From the NCBI RefSeq assembly GCF_002884445.1, contig NZ_KZ614144.1, forward strand, positions 1,812,290 through 1,876,289: a stretch of DNA of 64,000 nucleotides. Direction: 5' to 3'. The DNA is from Paenibacillus castaneae. GTDB lineage: Bacteria; Bacillota; Bacilli; Paenibacillales; Paenibacillaceae. A model generated the notes under the pieces. The model did not search any database. It was not told the DNA's origin and was given only the letters and a program-made list of their open reading frames with translations. The first letter of the stretch is position 1, and the number at the start of each line of letters is the position of its first letter. The position numbers and the translations under genes are program-made. Below are positions 52,810 to 61,585 of this stretch, piece by piece.

Positions 52810-54026
52810 GACAACTTCGGGACATATGGCGGCTTAATGATACGGATAACGTGAACTCGAGTCATCTTGGCATAATTTATTTATCGTGGCAGCTTCCGAC
52901 TGATGATCGTAAACAGCATTTTGCCTCGCAGCATGAAAAATGGCGAGTTTTTGCTGAGTTCGAGGCAGAAGCTGAATTTGGGAACTTCTTGCATTACGAA
53001 GGGCTGTATTGGATGAAGGAGGATTTGTTTATCCATATGCGCTTGGCGGCAGGGCATCAGCAGCTGCTGGAAGGCTGGCTGCTTGAGTTTGCTCATAAGC
53101 ATATCCCAGAGTGGGAGAAACGTTTTGCAGAGGAGCTAGGCAACGAGGAGCAATCATATGTGGGCGGGAAGCTGCATGTCGGTGTATCTGTTGTACCAAG
53201 TGACAAAGCCCCAATGGATGGACTCATATGGTATGATGCGATGAAAAAGGCGATTTTGCACGGCCAATCCGCCGGCTCGATGGATCGCAGCTTGAAGCGG
53301 CGAGCGCTTGAGCGAGTCATTAGCGAGCAGCTCATTAAGCCTGTCTATCAGCCAATCATATCGCTGCTGCGCGAAGATGAGGTTTTTGGCTTCGAGGCGC
53401 TAACACGAACAGAAGATCGAACTTGGTTTGCTGGACCGATGGAATTGTTTCAGTGTGCAGAACAAGAAGGTCTAACCTATAGCTTGGATAAATTGGCTAG
53501 GGAGAAGGCGATAGATGGCTGCCTGAGGCTCATGCCGGGGCAAAAGCTTTTCATCAATGTGATGGCGCAAATTATGGAAGATCCTTGCTTCTCACCAGGT
53601 CAAACGTTGAGTCTGCTGGAGGAGCACAGGCTGTCGCCCGATCAAGTCGTATTTGAAATTACGGAACGCAGCTCCATTGCGGATTTTGGCTCCGTGAAGA
53701 AGGCGTTGGAGCATTACCGAAGCCAAGGTTACCAGATCGCAATTGATGATGTCGGTGCAGGTTATTCGTCATTGCAATCGATCGCCGAGCTGCGCCCCGA
53801 TTATTTGAAGGTCGATCGGTCGATTATTCAGAACATCCACCAAGATGAGATGAAGGAACATATTTTGTACACGTTGATTCAGCTTGCTGCCAAAATGGAC
53901 ATTTCTATTATCGCAGAGGGCATTGAGCTTGATGCGGAGCTTGCCAAGGTGCGAGAGCTGGGGATCGAATACGCCCAAGGTTATTTATTAGGCCGGCCGG
54001 CTTTATTTCATACCATGATGGTGTAA
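52806..54026 (+). CDS. EAL-domain c-di-GMP phosphodiesterase
   Basis: 406 aa. TTG start inside the overlap TTGA. Residues about 15-165 form a module resembling the N-terminus of the upstream GGDEF protein (GIIYLSWQLP; LHVGVSVVPSDKAP). The EAL domain begins near 175: GFEALTR (about 195), ITERSSIADFG, IDDVGAGYSSL, LKVDRSII, IIAEGIE. These keep the metal and catalytic residues, so hydrolysis of c-di-GMP is likely. The coupling to a cyclase suggests balanced synthesis and breakdown. Confidence 0.9.
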   Translation: MRQLRDIWRLNDTDNVNSSHLGIIYLSWQLPTDDRKQHFASQHEKWRVFAEFEAEAEFGNFLHYEGLYWMKEDLFIHMRLAAGHQQLLEGWLLEFAHKHIPEWEKRFAEELGNEEQSYVGGKLHVGVSVVPSDKAPMDGLIWYDAMKKAILHGQSAGSMDRSLKRRALERVISEQLIKPVYQPIISLLREDEVFGFEALTRTEDRTWFAGPMELFQCAEQEGLTYSLDKLAREKAIDGCLRLMPGQKLFINVMAQIMEDPCFSPGQTLSLLEEHRLSPDQVVFEITERSSIADFGSVKKALEHYRSQGYQIAIDDVGAGYSSLQSIAELRPDYLKVDRSIIQNIHQDEMKEHILYTLIQLAAKMDISIIAEGIELDAELAKVRELGIEYAQGYLLGRPALFHTMMV

Positions 54027-54033
54027 ACGATAC

Positions 54034-54080
54034 AAAAAAGGGCTCTCCTATGGCAGAAATGCTTAGGAAAAGCCCTTTTT
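54034..54080 (+). terminator. Terminator of the GGDEF/EAL pair
   Basis: AAAAAGGGCT and AGCCCTTTTT with inner TCCTA/TTAGGA pairing. Confidence 0.85.
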
Positions 54081-54130
54081 GTGGTATACTTAGAGGTATG
54101 AATGTTACATAAAGAAGGTGTTGAGTCCTT

Positions 54131-56809
54131 ATGGAAAAATGGATGCTAATTGACGGAAACAGTATCATCTATCGTGCGTTTTTTGCATTGCCGCCGCTCA
54201 CGAATTCGGCTGGCAATCACACGAATGCGATTTATGGTTTTACAACGATGCTGCTTAAGCTGCTTGAGCAAGAAAAGCCGACTCATGTTCTTGTTGCATT
54301 TGACGCTGGCAAGGTTACGTTCCGACACGAAGGTTATGCGGAATATAAAGGCGGAAGACAAAAGACACCGCCTGAGCTATCCGAACAATTTCCAGTGCTT
54401 AAAGAGCTGCTTCAAGCCTTTAGCATTTCGCAGTTTGAACTGTCCGGTTATGAGGCCGACGATATTATTGGTACGCTAACGAAAGCAGCTGACGAGAAAG
54501 GAGTCGAAGCTTTTGTCGTTACAGGCGATAAGGATATGCTGCAGCTTGCCTCTGAAAAAGTAACTATAGCGGTTACTCGTAAAGGCGTCAGTGATGTCGA
54601 TCTGTATACACCAGAGACGATTCAAGAAAAGTACGGCCTTGTGCCGATGCAAATCACCGACCTTAAGGGGCTTATGGGCGATACCTCCGATAACATCCCG
54701 GGAGTGCCGGGCGTGGGAGAGAAAACTGCGCTTAAGCTGCTTCATGAGCACGGCTCGGTAGAGAGCGTGCTAGAAAACTTGGACAAGCTGAAGGGCAAGC
54801 TGAAGGAAAACATAGAGAGCCACAAGGATGACGCCACGATGAGCAAACGGCTGGCGACGATCTTCCGCGAAGTACCCATGGAGAAGTCTATCGATGACCT
54901 TCGATATGCGGGCTATGATGGCTCGAAGCTGGCGGAAGCGTTCCGTAAGCTGGAGTTCAAATCATTAATTGATCGCCTAGAACTCGGTGCTGAAGCGGGC
55001 GATATGGATAAGGAAGCCGAAGCTGCTGCTGCTGATTTGAATATTCATGTGATTGAATCAGATAAAGACGCGGAGTCGCTGGATAAACTCATTCAACTGC
55101 TTGGTAAGACGGATAAGAACGGCTTGTATATTGAAGCGATTGGTGAGAATCCGCATCAAGCCGTGCTGATCGGCCTCGCGATTGCAACGGAAGAGGCTGT
55201 ATTCGCAATGCCGTACTCGGTGCTTAAGCAGCCTTTCGCCGCGAAGCTTCGCAACTGGTTGGAGCAAGCGGACAGGCCGAAATACGGCTTTGATCTGCAC
55301 AAAACGGAGCTCGCGCTCAAGTGGAGTGGAATTAGCTTTGAAGGAGCTGCCTTTGATGTGCAGCTTGCCGCTTATTTGCTTGATCCGACTGAAGCAAGCC
55401 AGTCGTTAAGCGGAATTAATGAAAAGCAAGGATTGCCTACGGTACCTTCTGATGAAGCGGTATATGGCAAGGGTGCTAAATTTAAAGTGCCTGATGCAGA
55501 AACGCTCAATCGTCATCTTGCGCTTAAGGCAGAATCGGTACGTCGTTTAGTACCTCTGTTGACGGAAGAACTCAGCCGCACAGGAATGAGCAAGCTTTAT
55601 TTTGAAATTGAGCAGCCGTTATCCCGAATTCTTGCCGGTATGGAGCATTTAGGAATCAAGGTGGAGACGAAAGAGCTGGACAAGCTTGGCCGAGATCTGG
55701 AACGTAAGCTTACGGTTCTTATTAGCGAAATTTACAAGCATGCCGGAGTAGAGTTTAATATTGGATCACCGAAGCAGCTTGGCGAGATTCTGTTCGATAA
55801 GCTTGGGCTGCCCGCTAAGAAGAAGACGAAAACAGGCTATTCAACGGATGCCGAGGTATTGGAGGAGTTGGCTCCCTATCACGGAATTATCCCGCTCATT
55901 CTGAATTATCGTCAGCTTGCGAAGCTGCAGTCGACTTATGTGGAAGGGTTGCTGAAGGAGGTACGCAAAGAAACTGGCAAGGTGCATACGTATTATCGCC
56001 AGACGATTGCGGCTACCGGAAGGTTGAGCAGCCAGTTCCCCAACCTTCAGAACATTCCGATTAGGCTGGAGGAAGGCCGTCAAATTCGGAAAGCTTTCGT
56101 GCCGTCGGAGCCGGGCTGGTTCATTCTTGCAGCCGATTATTCTCAAATTGAGCTTCGTGTTCTTGCGCATATATCGGGTGATGAGAATTTAAAGGAAGCA
56201 TTCATTAATGATATGGATATTCATACGAAGACAGCAATGGATGTTTTCGGAGTAGCTGCGGATCAAGTCGATTCCAATATGCGCCGTTCGGCAAAGGCCG
56301 TCAACTTTGGTATCGTTTATGGAATCAGTGATTTCGGATTATCACAAAACCTAGGCATTACGCGCAAAGAGGCGTCACATTTCATTGAGCAATATTTCGA
56401 GGTATTCAAAGGGGTTCGCAAATTCATGGACGACGTCGTCAAGGATGCTCGTCGTGACGGTTATGTTACAACATTGCTGGAGCGGAGACGTTATTTGAAT
56501 GATATCAATGCCTCCAACTTCAATTTGCGTTCCTTCGCGGAGCGGACAGCGATGAACACGCCGATTCAGGGCACAGCCGCCGACATTATTAAGCTGGCGA
56601 TGGTTCAAATGGACGAGACGCTGAGAGAGCGCAAGTTGAAAAGTCGTATGCTGCTTCAAGTACACGATGAGCTCGTGTTTGAAGTGCCAGCTGATGAGCT
56701 TGAGCTGATGAAAACACTCGTACCGGAAGTGATGGCCAAAGCGCTGGTGCTTGACGTGCCTCTTAAGGCAGACATGAGCTACGGTGACAATTGGTATGAA
56801 GCAAAGTAA
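54131..56809 (+). CDS. polA: DNA polymerase I
   Basis: 892 aa. 5'-3' exonuclease (1-290; IDGNSIIYRAFFALPP, GYEADDIIGTL, GDTSDNIPGVPGVGEKTA). The 3'-5' exonuclease fold at about 310-470 lacks the metal-binding carboxylates (YIEAIG in place of an FDTET-like motif), as in Bacillus Pol I. Polymerase domain with DYSQIELRVLAHIS, RRSAKAVNFGIVYGISDFGL and QVHDELVFE. A TATACT -10 lies at 54085. First gene of the polA-mutM-ytaF-coaE run. Confidence 0.98.
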   Translation: MEKWMLIDGNSIIYRAFFALPPLTNSAGNHTNAIYGFTTMLLKLLEQEKPTHVLVAFDAGKVTFRHEGYAEYKGGRQKTPPELSEQFPVLKELLQAFSISQFELSGYEADDIIGTLTKAADEKGVEAFVVTGDKDMLQLASEKVTIAVTRKGVSDVDLYTPETIQEKYGLVPMQITDLKGLMGDTSDNIPGVPGVGEKTALKLLHEHGSVESVLENLDKLKGKLKENIESHKDDATMSKRLATIFREVPMEKSIDDLRYAGYDGSKLAEAFRKLEFKSLIDRLELGAEAGDMDKEAEAAAADLNIHVIESDKDAESLDKLIQLLGKTDKNGLYIEAIGENPHQAVLIGLAIATEEAVFAMPYSVLKQPFAAKLRNWLEQADRPKYGFDLHKTELALKWSGISFEGAAFDVQLAAYLLDPTEASQSLSGINEKQGLPTVPSDEAVYGKGAKFKVPDAETLNRHLALKAESVRRLVPLLTEELSRTGMSKLYFEIEQPLSRILAGMEHLGIKVETKELDKLGRDLERKLTVLISEIYKHAGVEFNIGSPKQLGEILFDKLGLPAKKKTKTGYSTDAEVLEELAPYHGIIPLILNYRQLAKLQSTYVEGLLKEVRKETGKVHTYYRQTIAATGRLSSQFPNLQNIPIRLEEGRQIRKAFVPSEPGWFILAADYSQIELRVLAHISGDENLKEAFINDMDIHTKTAMDVFGVAADQVDSNMRRSAKAVNFGIVYGISDFGLSQNLGITRKEASHFIEQYFEVFKGVRKFMDDVVKDARRDGYVTTLLERRRYLNDINASNFNLRSFAERTAMNTPIQGTAADIIKLAMVQMDETLRERKLKSRMLLQVHDELVFEVPADELELMKTLVPEVMAKALVLDVPLKADMSYGDNWYEAK

Positions 56810-56857
56810 CCCGCTGGCGGGCAGTTTCGGGTATAATAGTTGTTGAGGTGAAGAGAA

Positions 56858-57712
56858 ATGCCTGAATTGCCAGAGGTAGAAACCGTAAGAAGAACACTAA
56901 ATGAACTTGTAGCGGGAAAACGAATCCAATCTGTAACCGTTAGACTCCCGCGTATTATACAGCTTCCTCCCGAACCAGAGCAATTTGCAGATGCGCTTGT
57001 CGGCTACACCATCGAAACCGTGGAGCGGCGTGGCAAGTTTTTGCGAATTATAATGGACGGGCTTGTGCTCGTATCCCATTTAAGGATGGAAGGCCGATAT
57101 GGCGTGTTTCCATCCGATGAGCCGATTGAGCTGCACACACATGTGATCTTTCATTTCGATGATGGAACAGACCTTCGTTATAAGGATGTTCGTCAGTTTG
57201 GAACGATGCATTTGTTTAAGAAGGGTGAGGAGCTTACGCTCCCTCCGCTCAATAAGCTTGGAATTGAGCCTTTGGAGCCGTCGTTCACTTTGGCTGCGTT
57301 GAAGGACAAGCTGGAGAAGCGATCGACTCGCATCAAGCCGCTTCTGTTAAATCAGGAGCATATCGTGGGCTTAGGCAACATATATGTGGATGAGTCTTTA
57401 TTTCAAGCACGGATTCATCCCGAACGAACTCCGGATACGCTGAAGTCGGCCGAATGGAAGAGATTGTATGAAGCCATTCGCTCGACGCTGTCGCAAGCGG
57501 TTGAAGCGGGCGGTTCATCGATCAAGTCGTATGTGAACGGTCAAGGCGAGATGGGCATGTTCCAGCAACAGCTGCTTGTTTACGGAAAGAAGGATGAGCC
57601 TTGTCCTGTCTGTGCGAGGCCGATTGAGAAGTTTACGGTTGGAGGCAGAGGCACGCATATTTGTGCGAAATGCCAACCGATAGGCGCATCCGGCCAAGCA
57701 AGAACCAAGTAG
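56858..57712 (+). CDS. mutM: Formamidopyrimidine-DNA glycosylase
   Basis: 284 aa. N-terminal catalytic PELPEVETVRRTL (Pro2 becomes the nucleophile). DNA-binding helix-two-turn-helix and NIYVDESLFQARIHPER. C-terminal zinc finger CPVCARP...CAKCQ. Removes 8-oxoguanine. TATAAT at 56832-56837 may give it its own promoter; RBS GAGGTGAAG. Confidence 0.97.
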   Translation: MPELPEVETVRRTLNELVAGKRIQSVTVRLPRIIQLPPEPEQFADALVGYTIETVERRGKFLRIIMDGLVLVSHLRMEGRYGVFPSDEPIELHTHVIFHFDDGTDLRYKDVRQFGTMHLFKKGEELTLPPLNKLGIEPLEPSFTLAALKDKLEKRSTRIKPLLLNQEHIVGLGNIYVDESLFQARIHPERTPDTLKSAEWKRLYEAIRSTLSQAVEAGGSSIKSYVNGQGEMGMFQQQLLVYGKKDEPCPVCARPIEKFTVGGRGTHICAKCQPIGASGQARTK

Positions 57713-57831
57713 CATTTTCGAATCGACAAGCACAGAGGTACCCTCCCAGCATATATTAGTTTTATAGGCTAATGTCTACTTACAGATCGCATGTGAGCTG
57801 GGCAAAAGCAGTGCGGGGAGGGACTTTACGA

Positions 57832-58554
57832 TTGATCGCGCATGTTGTATCATTGCTAGTTCTTGCTTTTGCAGTTAGCTTGGATGGTTTCGGCGTAGGT
57901 GTTACGTATGGCTTGCGGAGAATCCGCATACCGCTTCTGTCCGTATTCATTATTGCGTGCTGCTCCGGCCTTATTATTTTTATATCGATGCAAGTTGGAG
58001 AATTGTTGACTAATTATCTCTCTGAATTTGTCTCCAAGCTCATTGGCGCATGCTTATTGATCTTAATTGGAGGCTGGGCCTTGCTTCAGTTAAAGCGCCG
58101 TAAGCCAAAAAGCGAGATTGTTGAGACAATTGAACTGCCTCAGAACATAAGAGAAGCAGCCGCTTCTTCTGAAGTCGGGAGCAGGGCCCATATGGGCGAA
58201 CTGTCCAAGTCGGCTTTGGTCGTTATGGTTGAGCTGAAGCGTATGGGATTAGTTATTCAAATTTTACGGACACCGCAAACGGCTGACTTTGACAAATCAG
58301 GAACGATTTCTGCATCAGAAGCGATTATGCTTGGTGTTGCATTGTCAATTGATGCATTTGGAGCGGGCTTGGGAGCGGCAATGATTGGTTTGCCAGTTCT
58401 GCTTACAGCATTGACGATAACGGCATCAAGCGCACTTTTTCTCGTAGGAGGCATTCGTTTCGGATTTCGTTTCTCCGCTTGGAAAGGTATGCAAACCTTA
58501 TCCGTGCTGCCAGGCATATTATTGATTATGATGGGAATCATGAAGCTGTTATAA
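57832..58554 (+). CDS. ytaF: Sporulation membrane protein YtaF (MntP-related)
   Basis: 240 aa. GGGGAGG at 57815-57821 places the start at TTG 57832 (MIAHVVSLLVL); the ORF extends upstream to ATG 57772 without an RBS. Six or so helices with AFAVSLDGFGVGVTYGLRR and ALSIDAFGAGLGAAM, the two repeats of MntP/LysE-like transporters. The loop before the second repeat contains DFDKSGTISASE, a perfect 12-residue EF-hand pattern. Function in sporulation is not established. Confidence 0.82.
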   Translation: MIAHVVSLLVLAFAVSLDGFGVGVTYGLRRIRIPLLSVFIIACCSGLIIFISMQVGELLTNYLSEFVSKLIGACLLILIGGWALLQLKRRKPKSEIVETIELPQNIREAAASSEVGSRAHMGELSKSALVVMVELKRMGLVIQILRTPQTADFDKSGTISASEAIMLGVALSIDAFGAGLGAAMIGLPVLLTALTITASSALFLVGGIRFGFRFSAWKGMQTLSVLPGILLIMMGIMKLL

Positions 58555-58569
58555 TTTGAGGTGAAATGG

Positions 58570-59166
58570 ATGAAAATCGGATTAACCGGCGGCATTGCCA
58601 GCGGTAAAAGTACTATTGCTAACATGCTCGTAGAACGCGGTGCGCTGCTGGTCGATGCCGATCAAGTTGCAAGGGAGGTCGTCCTTCCAGGAGAGTCCGC
58701 ACTGGAGGCAATTGCCTCTGCGTTCGGACAAGCAGTGCTTGAGACTGATGGTTCATTAAATAGAAAGAAGCTCGGTGACATTGTTTTTCGCGATAAAGCG
58801 AGCTTAAAGGCACTTGAAGCGATTACGCACCCAGCTATACGTGAGCGAATGCAGGATAGGATACATACGTTTGAAGAGCAGTATCCAGATCGTTTAGTTG
58901 TAGCTGATGTGCCGCTGCTCTATGAAACGAACCAGAAGCATCTATACGATGGTGTGATGGTTGTATATGTGCCTTCAGAGGTGCAAATTACCCGGCTAAT
59001 GGAGCGAAATGCAGTAACGGAGGAAGAAGCAAGGCGCCGAGTATTGCTGCAAATGGATATTGAGCAAAAAAGGGACTTAGCTGAATGGGTTATTGATAAT
59101 AGCGGTACTATAGAAGAGACAGAGCGGCAAATTAATGATTTCTGGAAAAGCCAGAGCTTGCCATGA
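58570..59166 (+). CDS. coaE: Dephospho-CoA kinase
   Basis: 198 aa from ATG 58570 (GAGGTG 6 nt before). P-loop GLTGGIASGKST; DADQVAREVV; THPAIRERM; DVPLLYETN. Last step of CoA synthesis. Overlaps the lytic transglycosylase gene by 4 nt. Confidence 0.97.
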   Translation: MKIGLTGGIASGKSTIANMLVERGALLVDADQVAREVVLPGESALEAIASAFGQAVLETDGSLNRKKLGDIVFRDKASLKALEAITHPAIRERMQDRIHTFEEQYPDRLVVADVPLLYETNQKHLYDGVMVVYVPSEVQITRLMERNAVTEEEARRRVLLQMDIEQKRDLAEWVIDNSGTIEETERQINDFWKSQSLP

Positions 59167-59729
59167 AAATTTTATTAAAGAAAAGAGTGCTTCTCGTACT
59201 GCTGCTCGGCCTCATAGCTATATTGTTTCTTAAATCCAATTGGCTTGGTACATGGATGTATCCCGTGTATTATAAACAAGACATTCGGGTGAGTGCATCC
59301 AATTACGGTGTTGAACCGCATTTGGTTGCTGCCATTATCCGCAGTGAGACCAACTATCGGACAGGCAAGGATTCAAAGAAGGGTGCATTAGGATTAATGC
59401 AAATTATGCCGGATACGGCAAATTGGGTCGTACAGAAGGCAGGCTTCAAGGAAGTGACAGAGGATATGCTGCGGAATCGTGCCGATGTCAGTATCGAGGT
59501 CGGTTCGTGGTATTTGAAATCCTTGCATCAACAATTTGATCAAAATCAAATCGCTGCAATTGCGGCGTATAACGCGGGTCCAGGCAATGTTCGCAAATGG
59601 CTGGATTCAGGAGTTTGGGATGGGAAATTAGAAACGGTGAGCCGAATTCCGTTCGGTGAGACCCGGCACTATGTACAGCGGGTTATTTACTATTATAATA
59701 AGTACAAGGATTTGTATCCAAGCTTCTGA
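59163..59729 (+). CDS. SLT-type lytic transglycosylase
   Basis: 188 aa. N-terminal transmembrane helix or signal anchor (about 7-27). SLT domain with catalytic Glu in IIRSETNYRTGKDSKKGALGLMQIMP (about residue 62) and IAAYNAGPGNVRKWLD. Cleaves peptidoglycan outside the membrane. ATG overlaps the coaE stop. Gene position matches the corresponding locus in Bacillus. Confidence 0.93.
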   Translation: MKILLKKRVLLVLLLGLIAILFLKSNWLGTWMYPVYYKQDIRVSASNYGVEPHLVAAIIRSETNYRTGKDSKKGALGLMQIMPDTANWVVQKAGFKEVTEDMLRNRADVSIEVGSWYLKSLHQQFDQNQIAAIAAYNAGPGNVRKWLDSGVWDGKLETVSRIPFGETRHYVQRVIYYYNKYKDLYPSF

Positions 59730-59770
59730 TCCGAAACTCATTATTACTGAAAATACAACGAAGCCTTGGA

Positions 59771-59794
59771 GGCTCGTCATTTCGTTGACGAGCC
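59771..59794. terminator. Hairpin between the convergent transglycosylase and SASP genes
   Basis: GGCTCGTCA and TGACGAGCC form a perfect 9-bp stem, but no strong T run is seen on either strand, so it may be a weak or Rho-assisted terminator. Confidence 0.5.
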
Positions 59795-59833
59795 AGCCAA
59801 AGCATCTGTTATTCATACAACTGAAATGAATCA

Positions 59834-60049
59834 TTATTTTTGACCAGCAAGGGATTGCTCAGCAATTTGTACGAGGCGACGGGTAATATATCCCCCGATG
59901 GAGCCAGCGTCCTTCGTTGCCATGTTGCCGTAGTATCCGTCTTGCGGAATCGCGATACCTAACTCTTGAGCCACTTCAAATTTCATTTGGTCAAGTGCAG
60001 CTGTCGCTTGTGGTACTACTAGTTGGTTACTGCTGCGGGATGCGCTCAT
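59834..60049 (-). CDS. Alpha/beta-type small acid-soluble spore protein
   Basis: 71 aa. Both family signatures are present: [13 protein letters not shown] (with the GPR protease site) and [13 protein letters not shown]. Coats and protects DNA in the spore. RBS AAGGAGGTG. Preceded by a sigma-G-type promoter. Confidence 0.97.
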   Translation of the reverse strand: MSASRSSNQLVVPQATAALDQMKFEVAQELGIAIPQDGYYGNMATKDAGSIGGYITRRLVQIAEQSLAGQK

Positions 60050-60079
60050 GTATGTTCACCTCCTTGCGGTTGGTAAAAG

Positions 60080-60110
60080 TATTATGCTCAAAAATCAAAA
60101 GTTCATTACA
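60080..60110 (-). promoter_or_regulatory. Probable sigma-G promoter of the SASP gene
   Basis: On the minus strand TGTAAT (60110-60105) is followed after 18 nt by CATAATA (60086-60080), matching the -10 CATNNTA of sigma-G, the factor used for ssp genes. Confidence 0.5.
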
Positions 60111-60191
60111 GGAATTCGCTGGAAATTTATTTTGTTTGAGAATAGGCTCAAAGCAGAAGCTTCTGAGCAAAGAAAGGAGGCCAAACACAAC

Positions 60192-60674
60192 ATGAAATGC
60201 CCATACTGTGACTATGCCGGTACAAAAGTATTAGATTCCAGGCCGGCCAACGAAAATAAATCAATTCGCCGACGCCGTGAATGCGAAAAGTGCAGCCGCC
60301 GCTTCACGACATTCGAAATGATTGAGGAAACGCCTCTAATCGTAATCAAAAAAGACGGCAGCCGTGAGGAATTCAGCCGTGACAAAATATTACGCGGACT
60401 AATTCGCGCTTGCGAGAAGCGTCCCGTACCTATGGAGCGTCTTGAGGTCATTGTATCAGAAGTCGAGAAAGAGCTTCGCACGACAGCCCTTGCCGAGGTA
60501 GATAGCAGTGCTATAGGCGGAATCGTTATGAATGAGCTATATCCAGTAGATGAAGTAGCATACGTGCGTTTTGCATCTGTATATCGTCAATTTAAAGATA
60601 TCGATATGTTTATGAAAGAGCTCAACAGCTTGCTGTCCAAGCATCCTCTTAACAGTATTGTAGATAAGGATTGA
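60192..60674 (+). CDS. nrdR: Transcriptional repressor NrdR
   Basis: 160 aa from ATG 60192, preceded by AAGGAGG; the longer ORF start at 60048 overlaps the divergent SASP promoter and is rejected. Zinc ribbon CPYCDY...[12 protein letters not shown], then an ATP-cone domain ([20 protein letters not shown]). Represses ribonucleotide reductase genes. Confidence 0.97.
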   Translation: MKCPYCDYAGTKVLDSRPANENKSIRRRRECEKCSRRFTTFEMIEETPLIVIKKDGSREEFSRDKILRGLIRACEKRPVPMERLEVIVSEVEKELRTTALAEVDSSAIGGIVMNELYPVDEVAYVRFASVYRQFKDIDMFMKELNSLLSKHPLNSIVDKD

Positions 60675-60737
60675 CATATCTGAAGCCCCTGTGATATTAT
60701 CAATTTTGTCGTCATTCGATGACATTATGCAATATCT

Positions 60738-60765
60738 GGGGCCTTAGCTCAGCTGGGAGAACACC
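60738..60765 (+). other. 5' fragment of a tRNA-Ala gene
   Basis: The acceptor arm GGGGCCT, TA and the D-arm GCTCAGCTGGGAGA are those of a normal tRNA-Ala. After about 24 nt the sequence diverges with no anticodon arm or T-arm. It lies about 50 bp before a complete tRNA-Ala and looks like a truncated copy. Confidence 0.7.
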
Positions 60766-60812
60766 ATTACCGGTTTAACACCCATAAAAACAGCGAGTTA
60801 ACAACTAAATAT

Positions 60813-60886
60813 GGGGCTATAGTTTAGGGGGAAAATAGGTCGCTGGCAGCGATCAGTCGGCGGTTCGATTCCGCCTAGCTCCACCA
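60813..60886 (+). tRNA. tRNA-Ala (anticodon GGC)
   Basis: 74 nt including encoded CCA. Acceptor GGGGCTA/TAGCTCC (one G-T pair), short AT-rich D arm GTTT/AAAT, anticodon stem GGTCG/CGATC with loop CTGGCAG (anticodon GGC), variable AGTC, T arm GGCGG-TTCGATT-CCGCC. The D arm is unusual for tRNA-Ala. A complete cloverleaf can be drawn. Confidence 0.8.
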
Positions 60887-60900
60887 TACATTATCATCAG

Positions 60901-60924
60901 AACGGCAGAGATGCCGTTTTTTTT
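60901..60924 (+). terminator. Terminator after tRNA-Ala
   Basis: AACGGCA-GAGA-TGCCGTT followed by eight T. Confidence 0.9.
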
Positions 60925-61060
60925 GATTTTGTGCTTGGATATATTTCAAATCCCTAACTGAGAACATTTGAACAGTTTAGGTATGTATACTGAAATTCAG
61001 CAATTATTTTACATAGTTACTAAAATGAAATCAAATACTTGGTTCTATGTAACGTCACAC

Positions 61061-61241
61061 ATGCTGAGTGGACGTGGTACTAGAGGTGTAGCTAACATGC
61101 TGACCAGTAACTCTGCCGCAGTTTATCGCTAATACTGAGGCTCTTAGGGAGCTTGGGTTGGCGATGGTGAAGAGGATCCATTAGAGGAATAAAACTCGCT
61201 TCGAATCGGCAGTTATCCTGCAACGGATTTGGAGTAAATAA
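61061..61241 (+). pseudogene. Degraded coding remnant of unknown origin
   Basis: Two frames read as protein-like pieces: MLSGRGTRGVANMLTSNSAA and, after a frame shift, ANTEALRELGLAMVKRIH, then a stop and RFESAVILQRIWSK. The first part hints at a helix-turn-helix such as in transposases, but this is not firm. No RBS. The gene-free interval 60925-61585 otherwise holds only the hairpin at 61259 and the promoter region of the next gene. Confidence 0.3.
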
Positions 61242-61258
61242 AGGTTTCATTAACTAAT

Positions 61259-61300
61259 AATGAGGATGGCGAAGAGGTTGTGTCTGCGCCATCCTCATTT
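61259..61300 (+). terminator. Strong terminator-like hairpin
   Basis: AATGAGGATGGCG and CGCCATCCTCATT form a perfect 13-bp stem with a TTT end. Probably ends a transcript of the degraded region. Confidence 0.8.
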
Positions 61301-61533
61301 TGCTGTGGTCTGTTACAGCCTTCATATTTTCCAAAATGAAATAGCAATAACTACTGAATTATGTTCATTTATGAGATATATCCTTTTCTTTGTATTTAGT
61401 TGGTGGTTCATAAGTTCGGATCTAATATCTTCTTTAATTTTTAAAGTAGAATCTCTACTTCGATAGGTGCCGCCCTATTAAAACACTCATTATAATTGAA
61501 GATACGGGAAGGAGGAGCCATTCAACTTCAAGA

Positions 61534-61549
61534 TTGAAAGCGCTTTAGT
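61534..61549 (+). promoter_or_regulatory. Possible catabolite (cre-like) or LacI-type operator
   Basis: TTGAAAGCGCTTTAGT contains the palindromic core GAAAGCGCTTT, close to the cre consensus, about 40 bp before the polysaccharide deacetylase gene. Confidence 0.5.
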
Positions 61550-61585
61550 TAACTTCAAAATCCATTCTGAGGGGAAGGACATCAA

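Noticed and set aside
60738..60886. A single intron-containing tRNA spanning both pieces
   Set aside because: The second part is by itself a full cloverleaf with its own acceptor, D arm and CCA, so a duplicated fragment is simpler than an intron.
61260..61466. 68-codon ORF after the degraded remnant
   Set aside because: It begins inside the strong hairpin at 61259-61300, has no RBS and no recognisable protein character.
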